DNA of 64,000 nucleotides from Ephydatia muelleri (taxonomy: Eukaryota; Porifera; Demospongiae; Spongillida; Spongillidae), in the NCBI GenBank assembly GCA_013339895.1, contig JABACO010000017.1, positions 6,702,426-6,766,425 of the forward strand, written 5' to 3'. The notes under the pieces were generated by a model. That model saw only the letters and a program-made list of their open reading frames with translations. It searched no databases and had not been told where the DNA came from. The position numbers and the translations under genes were made by a program. Shown in pieces: positions 56,292 through 64,000 of the stretch (positions are counted from its first letter, which is position 1; each line of letters begins with the position of its first letter).

Positions 56292-56624
56292 TGCGGGTCT
56301 TTCCCCTGCACTCCCCACTATATTGCAGGCTTGCAGCTCGTAAACGCCACACACACATTGATGCACTGAATCAAACGTCCCCGTGTCGTCGGACTGTAGC
56401 CAAGAGGAAGTGAGAGTACAATTAAGACAAACGTTTTAAAACAAGAGGTTCTATAAAACTCTATAGCCGGACAATGCACAGAGGTATTGCGGAAATTTTA
56501 AAAAATCCCCGGGATTTCCCCTTTCTCCACCTACATGTACAAGAATTAATACACATGCATTGTACTGACTTTTCACAATTTCCACGTTCATGACAAAGCG
56601 GAAGAAAGGCGGCACAAGGAACAG

Positions 56625-57509
56625 ATGGCAGCTCTAGCAAATGATGTAACTGATCGGGGCAATCCGCTGCAAAGTGAAAATGAGGATTGGCTTCAACAAC
56701 TGAGGCTCCCAGAAGCTTCCGAACGCTCATATACGCCCACGAACGACAGGGAAACAAACGAGACAACTGATATGAGTATGCGCATGGAGATATCTCGGCA
56801 AGTACAGGAGCAATTGCAAGGGGCTACGGTTGAGTTCAGGACGGAATTTCAAACGTTGAAAGAGCAGGTTTCCCGTATTCTAGCCCAGCAGGCTGTTCAA
56901 CTACAGCAGCAGCCACTTCCAGGGAGAGGCGGTGGCGCCCAGCATATGGTCGATAAGATTGCGGAGCTGGAAAGACTGGTCGCCATGTTGAAAGTCCGCG
57001 TGGCCGAGTTGGAGCTTCAGCTACAAGCCTCACTGGCCACCACTCGTACCGGTGTGTTCCTCTGGCGTATCCCTAACGTAGCGGAGAGACGTCGGGATGC
57101 CAAAGGGAAGCGGATATGCTCCATCTACAGCCCTCCCTTCTACACGGGCCCCAACGGTTACAAGCTCTGCGTTCGCGCCTATCTCAACGGAGACGGACTC
57201 GGGTGCGGGAGCCATCTGTCCGTTTTTATCGTCGTCATGAGAGGCGAATACGACGCTCTATTGCCGTGGCCTTTCCGTGCGAAGGTATCGCTCGTGTTAC
57301 TCGACCAAGGTCACCGCAAGCACATCACGCAGACTTTCAAGCCCACCCCTGACCTCCCATCGTTCAGACGCCCCCACTCTGAAATGAATGTTGCCACCGG
57401 GTGCCCCCAGTTCGCCCCCTTAGATGTTCTGGATGATACGCGTTACGTAAATGACGACGTCATGTTCATCAAGTGCATCGTGGACGTGTCGTCGTTGTTT
57501 GTACCATGA
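56625..57509 (+). CDS. TRAF-domain protein (MATH/TRAF-C with coiled coil)
   Basis: An unbroken 294-codon frame. Residues 1-55 are polar and residues about 58-140 form a heptad-like coiled coil (Glu/Gln/Leu-rich). From about 145 to 294 is a canonical TRAF-C (MATH) domain: GVFLWRIPNV, YSPPFYTGPNGYKLCVRAYL, NGDG, MRGEYDALLPWPF, KVSLVLLDQ, and the typical ending VMFIKCIVDVSSL. TRAF proteins are trimeric cytoplasmic adaptors that bind tails of TNF-receptor, IL-1R/TLR-type and other receptors. RING and TRAF zinc fingers are absent from this frame. The frame stays open upstream to about 56550 (HDKAEERRHKEQ), so this may be the 3' exon of a larger gene, or a short TRAF. The gypsy element ends about 330 bases upstream. 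GC content is higher than its surroundings. Family assignment is firm; the subtype is not. Confidence 0.85.
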   Translation: MAALANDVTDRGNPLQSENEDWLQQLRLPEASERSYTPTNDRETNETTDMSMRMEISRQVQEQLQGATVEFRTEFQTLKEQVSRILAQQAVQLQQQPLPGRGGGAQHMVDKIAELERLVAMLKVRVAELELQLQASLATTRTGVFLWRIPNVAERRRDAKGKRICSIYSPPFYTGPNGYKLCVRAYLNGDGLGCGSHLSVFIVVMRGEYDALLPWPFRAKVSLVLLDQGHRKHITQTFKPTPDLPSFRRPHSEMNVATGCPQFAPLDVLDDTRYVNDDVMFIKCIVDVSSLFVP

Positions 57510-57511
57510 GG

Positions 57512-58140
57512 CCTCTATAAACATCGAGCCTTCTCACTAGTGGTTGCAGTTGATTTTCGATCATACCGAGCTCGAGCGCCGCCAACATGATGTCGGCGCA
57601 CATGTATGCAGATTCATCCGTTTTCGAAGAAATTGCCCTCTGTAGATTTCTACATTCTTATATACAGCTGATCTGTGAATTTATATCTATGCCGATGTGC
57701 ATAATTATATTCACTGCTCCGGTAATTTGAAAAGGAAACATACCCACGATTATGTGCAGATTGAAGCACGCTTATTATCAAGTGCCTTATATGTTTACTT
57801 TGTCAAGCAAAAGTCGTATTTATAACGTCACGCAATTCACGAGGTTCTCACGTATATTATAATGCCAATCATTGACAAAAGTAATTCGGGAAGCAGCTAG
57901 TACGATGCGTGCAGTGTTTGGGACTCAGGGGTTTCGCACTGGAACATGTGTATAGATATAGTGTCCACTGGAGAGGCGAAGGATTAATGGCTCCATGGCG
58001 GCGGATAGAAATTATGCGTGTTTCAACCGTTTTGTGACGGCAAAAACACTTTCTTATTTCTTCGCCCGCTACCATTATATTGTAACTGACTCACAATAAT
58101 CGCAGAGACCTTTTTATTTTGCTTACAGAAATTAAAAATA
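57512..58140. other. Downstream flank of the TRAF gene
   Basis: Probable 3' UTR and intergenic sequence. No clear polyadenylation signal or other gene was identified. Confidence 0.4.
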
Positions 58141-58149
58141 ATAATTTTA

Positions 58150-59427
58150 GATATCCTTGGAGCTCCAATCAATGACTATCTTTTCTATGCTCAGTTCATT
58201 GCAGAGAGGTGTGCTCAGGCCAAGAAGTTGCTGTCTGTTCTTTTAGAGATGGCTGACTCTGACCTCCATGTAGCAATCTCATTGCTTCGAATTTGTAGGT
58301 TTCTGCAAGCTAGTCCACATTTCGAGAACCACTCCCCCTGGTCTATCCTCTGAGGCTCTACATGTACGTGCTTTTGATGGGGAGACCAGATCCGCTTCTC
58401 AGCCTGTCTTGCTGCAGATGTCACGGATGCTGCCTGGCAACAAGCCCAACTAAGCCTCTCTTTTGGGGGGCTTGGACTCCGCTCCCTTGCACTCCATTCA
58501 AGCTCAGCGTTCCTAGCATCATTTTCAGCCTCAGGTGTAGGCAATACCAATAACCTCTATCTTCAGCAATCTTTAATCATATTCAACAGCCAGGTCTCAC
58601 ATTCTGATGCAGTCACTATTGAGTCAGTTCTTGCTGATCAGCCTCGCCAGCATCCCTGTCCCAGAAGTTGGATGGACATCTCTTTGAAACACTTTTGATG
58701 TCCTCTCCAGCAAATAAGGCTCGGCTATTATCAGCTTTGGCCCCCCATGCCAGTCGGTTGCTCCCTCTGTCGGCTAAATCTGCATCTACACTCACCGGAA
58801 TTCCAAACTGCTGTCAGATGGTGGCTGGGTCTGGACACTTCAATTGCCTCAGTGTGCCCATTTTGCCCAGGGGTTGCTCTCGACTCCCTTAGTCACCATG
58901 CTGTGTCCTGTAGACATGGTGGTGACACAGTCATCAGACACAACAAATTGCGTGACATCATTGCAGATTTATGTCGCAAGGCACACCTGCCTGTCAGGGT
59001 GGAAGCAGGACATGGTATGTGTCGTGATAACAATCACTCTCGTCCAGCTGACATCCTTGTAGAGGGTTGGGAGAGAGGCCAACCTGCTGCCCTAGACATC
59101 ACAGTCACTTCTCCCCTCACTCCAGTCTCCTTGAAAGAGTCAAGTAAATTTGCAGGTGTGGCAGCCCTGTCAGCAGAAACGAGGAAGCTGCATGCTGCCA
59201 ATGACCCAAAGTGTCAAGAATTGGGATGGATGTGTATACCAATGGCAGTTGAAACGTATGGTAACTGGAGGAAGGAGGCCCAACACATGTTCTCACGACT
59301 GACTACCTATTTAGCTATTCACCTTTCCTGCCCCAAGTCCAGAGCTCTGGCTGACATACATGGCTGCTTGGTGAGAGCTGTGGCAAGAGCCATCCTGGGA
59401 AGAGGCCTTAGCCCAATCCATCTCTAG
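58150..59427 (+). pseudogene. 5'-truncated retroelement: RT thumb, zinc knuckle and endonuclease-like domain
   Basis: 58150-58745 holds frame-broken RT-thumb sequence (FGGLGLRSLALHSS in the 58460 region). 58747-59427 is an open frame with WWLGLDTSI, a Cys/His cluster (CPFCPG, HHAVSCRHGGDTVIRHN) and the endonuclease-like block RPADILVEGWERGQPAALDI then TVTSPL. It ends ELGWMCIPMAVETYGNW and a TAG. The Cys/His knuckle followed by an (R)PxD...D(I/V)TV block is the layout of restriction-like endonucleases in site-specific non-LTR elements. This is a sister subfamily to the element at 35760-38240. The catalytic RT is missing. Confidence 0.7.
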
Positions 59428-59539
59428 TGTATTGATTTCCTTGTAGCTATAGTGTTAATAGTTAGGTTGTAGTTTAACTTTGTCATGTGTATTCATTATT
59501 CTGGTGTTTTGTTGTATCAGTATGATTTATGATTATTAT

Positions 59540-60215
59540 TAATAGTCAGGGCTTACATCTCCTCCCCAATGAATTCCAAGTTGCAGTTCAGTGGTGGTTT
59601 GGCATTAATCCATCACCCACATCTAGTCAGGATGGATCTCTTTTGACATGCCCTTTCTGTCCCAGTAGTACGTTGGACACTTTAGGACATCATTGTGTTA
59701 CCTGTCGATGTGGTGGGGATGTAACGACACGGCACAATGCCCTGAGAAACATGCTCTGTACTACCCTTCATCGCGCAGGTTTGTCAGCTCATCTCGAAGA
59801 GGGTAGCAGTTGGAGTATTGAAAAGCCAAAGTCTCGTCCAGCAGATATTTTAGTGGCTAACTGGGACAGAGGCTTTTCTGCTGCTTTTGATGTCTCAGTG
59901 ACATCCCCGCTTAATTCTTTATACATTGTAGAAGCGAGCATATCACCTGGGGCAGCAGCAAAGGCAACAAAGGAACGCAAACATAGAAACAATGATGCGA
60001 AGTGTGAAGAGTTGGGATGGCGCTGCATTCCAATGGTGGTGGAGTCTTATGGTTGTTGGGGCACAGAGGCGAGGCAGGCTTTGTCGCAGTTGGCCTCATG
60101 ACTGGCTGTTCGAACCAACACTTACAAATTCCAAATGCTGAACAGCCTATATATGGTCGTCTTAACCTCACTTTGATTAGGTGCAATGCTAGAGCCATAC
60201 TCAGCAGGTCTCACT
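59540..60215 (+). pseudogene. Second truncated copy of the zinc-knuckle/endonuclease region
   Basis: Reads LLPNEFQVAVQWWFGI, CPFCPS, HHCVTCRCGGDVTTRHNALR, then RPADILVANWDRGFSAAFDV and SVTSPL, ELGWRCIPMVVESYGCW. A stop follows at 60099-60101; a shifted frame continues RLNLTLIRCNARAILSR. It begins about 110 bases after the stop of the preceding copy, in the same orientation, and is clearly diverged from it. Confidence 0.7.
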
Positions 60216-60354
60216 TTGCTTCTTGTGAGCAAGTTGTTCCGGACGATGTTTTTGTCTAGTAACTTTAAGGTGTTTGATTTATTGTGATATCATACTCATA
60301 CAAAATATTCACCAATAATAAGTTCTAATAAATCTATATACTACAAGTTATTAT

Positions 60355-61130
60355 TTAATTAAAGTCAGTAGGGATCACATTCCTAGCCAGTGTGGCCCTT
60401 GCTATGGCTCTAACCAGGGTGATATTTAGCCTTCCAAACATGTCACTGATCACCCTGGCTTTACGAAATGAGGAAGAGCCAAAGGCCAAGCGTGTGGCCA
60501 GTAGAGTGAAGGTTCTTCTTGCTTCCTCACCCGAATTGCAGTAAGTTTCTACTGCTAGAGGCACACACCTCCAGCCTAGTTCAGCACATTTAGGGTCATT
60601 GGCTGTGTGCTTTCTGTTTTCTGCAGCTTCAGCAGCAGCACCCACCCTCCTACTTGCCTCAGCCAAAATAGCAGGAGTAAGAGAAGATGTGACTGTGATG
60701 TCAAAGGCAGCTGGCTTGCCTTGTGTCCAGGCTGCATGGGGTGCAGATGTAGAGATAAGACGTGCTTTGTCTGTGTCAGTTGCAGCTGCAATTACAAGCC
60801 CAAAAGAGTGGTAGTCCAGCCTCTGAGACTGTGAGATCGGGGAAGCTAAAATAGACTCCACAGAGATGCCATCCGGAGGTGTGACCAAACTATTGTACCT
60901 GACAATCGACCGCACCAGGTGAGGGTTGTCAGCACTACCCAGGCCAGAAAAACTCAATGATGCAATGTATGCCGCACAGGAATGGTGTGAAATTGAGCGC
61001 AGACCAAGGCCACCATAGCTCAAGCCAAGTTGAGCCTGTTTCCAGGCTACATCTGAAATGTCAGTGGCTACACAGTTTGAGAAACACATCCTGACATCAC
61101 TGTCAAAGGACTCCAGGGAGCCAAAGGCCA
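60355..61130 (-). pseudogene. Third truncated copy, opposite strand, with internal deletion
   Basis: The minus-strand frame of 244 codons joins RT-thumb sequence (AWKQAQLGLSYGGLGLRSIS) directly to WTQGKPAAFDITVTSSLTPA, so the Cys/His knuckle and the first endonuclease Asp are missing. It ends LNITLVRAIARATLARN. The open frame survived the in-frame deletion, but the protein lacks catalytic parts. It is arranged tail-to-tail with the 59540 copy. Confidence 0.7.
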
Positions 61131-61139
61131 GGATAATAA

Positions 61140-63620
61140 AAACTCTAATAACTAGTCTTTCTAAAGTAAAGTATTCGGCATTTCCACACCGCAGCTGACA
61201 CTTGAAACGCGACTTTCACTCACATCGTAAGATGATTTCGGCGAATTAGGCTTGCTAGCTGTACCACAGCTGTTCCGTAGTTGTTCAGTTACGGTAATTA
61301 CTATGAATAGTGTCCTTATATGGTGGGCTCGCCCCATTTTAATAATTCACAGAAACCATCTATAAAACAAAAATGTCGTGAGCCGGGTGTGATTTTCATC
61401 TGTTCAGTTCGCTGCAATACCTTCACAATTGTAAACACTGCACTTTACTAGTTAGCTATATTTAGCATACGCAATGGTGCGCACCGACAATGCGCATGCA
61501 TATAAGCGTTGTGGTAGCTGATCAGCTGATCACATGATCCTGCTGCTGAAATTCTCGTCCGACATGTATCCGTGTTTACACACATACGATAGTGCTTTCA
61601 CAGCTGCGTGCTTGACTGGACAATGTAGGCATAGCTCATGGGGTGCTTCTTTGAACTATAGAATCGATTGATCAGTCATTCTCAGTAACGAATGAATAAT
61701 AGATATGCTGATTTAGTTGCGTTACTCGTAAACCGCTTTCTCAGAAAACGGCATGCCATTGGCAGTAGAAGACATACGCATGAGTAGATGGAGCTATAAT
61801 CAAGGCGCACGCCTATAGCTCGGCTAATAAAAACATATGTATGAAGCAAATACGACGTGTGTGCACTCTTGTTGAGTTTTATGTATTTAGTATTCGATTT
61901 CAAAGCCCGAATAGCGAGGTCACTTGGCCAAAATCCACGAGCACTACATCGTCCCCCTACCCCCCAGCACGACGCGCGACAAGATAAGAGAAAGGTACAC
62001 GGGGGTCGCTGCATACATGCGCACTAAGAAAGTAGAACTGCAACACTATCAGTCTAATACTTCGGATCCGATACTATTGCGTACGTCCATATCAACAATA
62101 CTCTTCGCAATTAAGAGGTTTTGGTAATAGTAAGCCAGAATTTATATCCAGTTTGTGCATAAATTTACATGTACCCAGTACAATCCATAGTCAAGAATAA
62201 ATATCCTATTCCTGCCGCACTTATATCGATGTGCAATGAGCACGTGTACAGTAGTTTGCCTCAGCTTGACATAAATAAATTTGGTCTCCACATGTGAACT
62301 GTATACGTGTCTCAGCTGTCTCAGCATGTGGCTTCTGCTATACTTCTAGTAGCTGTAGGACTGTCATATTCCTCACACTCCTATGATATCAGTAAGTCGA
62401 TGCCACCGAGACCTGGGATACCCCCTCCCCCCCCTCCCCTCCCCCACACACAACGCTTAGTGCACTGCACCTGACATATATTGTCCCTCCCACACACCCT
62501 CCTACTGTTTTTAGTAGTAGTATGCATGTACACACACTAGACTACTGTACAGCAACTGAGAATATAGCGCTCAACACACTAGAACAGTACTGCACTCTAC
62601 CTCCTAACAAAAGAAAGAGCACGCACACACGTGCACATTCCTGCTGGTATAGTATCTGCTAATCAGTACAATATCCCAGAGACCCAATCATTCTACAAAA
62701 TGCAGCTCTTTGAATGCCAGTGTGGTAGTAGTTTCTTCCCCTCAGTTGACTGTGCATGTTTACGTTTTTTAAATCAGGTAAGAGCTCACATGATGCACCT
62801 ATAGAAAAAGGAAGGGGAATTCAGATAAAATGTGATGCACATACATTTCCCTAATTATGCACTCCTCCCTTCCTCTCCCTCTTCCCTCGGGGATTGGTAA
62901 TATTACATCACTATCTGGATAGGGGAACACCCAGCATAATTCAATTCTACAAGGTCTCTTTGATAATCAAGAAGTGTCAAAACTTTGATAGGGCAGGCCC
63001 CATTTCTCAGCAACTGACCAATCAATTTACAGTGTTTTCATCACAAATGCATTTTCCATTATCTTGTGATGAGGTGTATGAAAAGAAAAGTTCAAGTTAC
63101 ATACATTCAACTTCACCAGATACATGTATTTATGTACTATCAAATTCAAGGCCTAATTCGGTTCAATATGCATCATTCAGTTACATGTATAATGTACTTT
63201 GTAATGTAACAAATCTGTATATCTATACAAAACTGTCATTACTGAGTGCAATGATGCTTGTTGTGAAATGTGTCCATTAAGCAACTGCTTGGAGTTTTCA
63301 AAGAAATGTTTGCAAGTAATAAGTGAATAGCTTCTCCAGGGAAATGCTCCACTTCAACCAAAATATTACGTACATACACACCACCAACGAAATAAATAGG
63401 GAGTGCAAAATGGATACCATTCCCTTAAGAAATGTGACCCGCATCTTTGTACAGATCATTCATGCCTGTACAACAGTAGACGAGTTATGTTCCATACCTG
63501 GGTGATCAGAACAGCTGGTTTACAGGGTGGTTGTAGTCCAGAATAGGTCTGTAACAATCGTTGTTGTAGTTAGATCCCTGGGATAGGATAGAGGCATCCT
63601 GGGAATGGAAGTCATCAAGA
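61140..63620. other. No recognised feature
   Basis: AT-rich sequence with low-complexity CA and C-rich patches (62420-62500). An open stretch at 61924-62127 (KIHEHYIVPLPPSTTRDKIR) and another at 62894-63280 match no family that I recognise. Either could be an unidentified exon or chance. Confidence 0.4.
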
Positions 63621-63628
63621 TAGTCCTG

Positions 63629-63910
63629 TGCAAAGGGAAACATCATCGTCAACAGGCATGAATCAAGCACAGTACACAACGATCAAAGGCTAACACCATG
63701 GTCAGCAGACATAAATCATGTGCCCAGTACACAACCATCAAAGGCTAACACCATGTTCAGCAGGCATAAATCATGCCTCCAGTACTCATTGATGATCAAA
63801 GGCTAATACCATGGTCAGCAGGCATACTGTACATCAAGCACACACAAGGTGCGGCTAATACCATGGTCAGCAGGCATACTGTACATCAAGCACACACAAG
63901 GTGCAATGAA
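63629..63910. repeat. Tandem repeat of about 50-58 bp, five imperfect units
   Basis: Each unit contains GGCTAACACCATGGTCAGCA followed by GGCATA and either AATCATG or CTGTACATCAAGCACA. The last two units are almost identical; earlier ones diverge. Confidence 0.85.
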
Positions 63911-64000
63911 CACCATGACACAGACTGTGCAATGACCAAAGGCTACAAGAGTCTATTTTAAGGTAGTGTAATGTACATGTATATAATAAGTACAAAACTG

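Noticed and set aside
63323..63505. Short plus-strand frame of 60 codons
   Set aside because: No recognisable motif, no splice or paralogue support.

Overview
This is a eukaryotic, animal-type genomic window. Genes are split into small exons with GT-AG introns, and the background is dense in hAT, Ty3/gypsy, non-LTR and foldback elements. A decayed nuclear copy of mitochondrial COX2 is present, and there are many poly-C/poly-G tracts of 13-29 bases. The mix of Ig-like/fibronectin-III receptor genes, a TRAF-domain gene and these transposons suggests an invertebrate metazoan, possibly a sponge or another early-branching animal. The species cannot be fixed from the sequence.

The main content is an array of paralogous receptor-like genes between about 4.5 and 52.7 kb. 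Two are on the minus strand: a wrecked copy R0 (4549-9041) and a fuller copy R1 (13805-19845). Three are on the plus strand: F1 (25276-29667), F2 (39286-43327) and F3 (47238-52674). R1 and F1 are head-to-head across about 5 kb. Each is built from the same exon module: one Cys-rich Ig-like exon, one complete FN3 exon, and a second FN3 domain split by a phase-0 intron. One or more membrane-proximal exons, a transmembrane exon and a short cytoplasmic tail follow. F1 carries the extracellular module twice. The ectodomains are clearly related but the tails are not. F2 has a tyrosine motif, F3 two tyrosines, F1 a Pro/Gln/Lys-rich tail without tyrosine, and R1 an Arg-Glu repeat created by a GA microsatellite. 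F1 and F2 each contain one apparent lesion (an in-frame TAG, and a one-base T-run frameshift). Clustered membrane receptors with conserved ectodomains and divergent tails suggest a recognition or innate-immune family; this is inference.

Region by region: 0-4.5 kb, two hAT elements; 4.5-9.1 kb, pseudogene R0 interrupted by a decayed LINE; 9.1-13.5 kb, Harbinger-like MITE, gypsy remnant, dispersed repeats, NUMT; 13.8-20 kb, R1 with MITEs in its introns; 20-25 kb, non-coding with foldback elements; 25-29.7 kb, F1; 29.8-31.3 kb, a nested 1.57-kb inverted repeat; 31.3-35.7 kb, mostly non-coding; 35.7-38.2 kb, a reverse-transcriptase pseudogene on the minus strand; 39-43.3 kb, F2; 43.3-47.2 kb, non-coding repeats; 47.2-52.7 kb, F3; 52.9-53.8 kb, hairpin elements; 55.6-56.3 kb, a miniature gypsy element with LTRs and target-site duplication; 56.6-57.5 kb, an intact TRAF-domain reading frame; 58.1-61.1 kb, three truncated copies of a retroelement endonuclease; 61.1-64 kb, nothing recognised except a tandem repeat.

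Exon boundaries were placed by eye from splice consensus, phase and comparison among the paralogues. No alignment or search was run.
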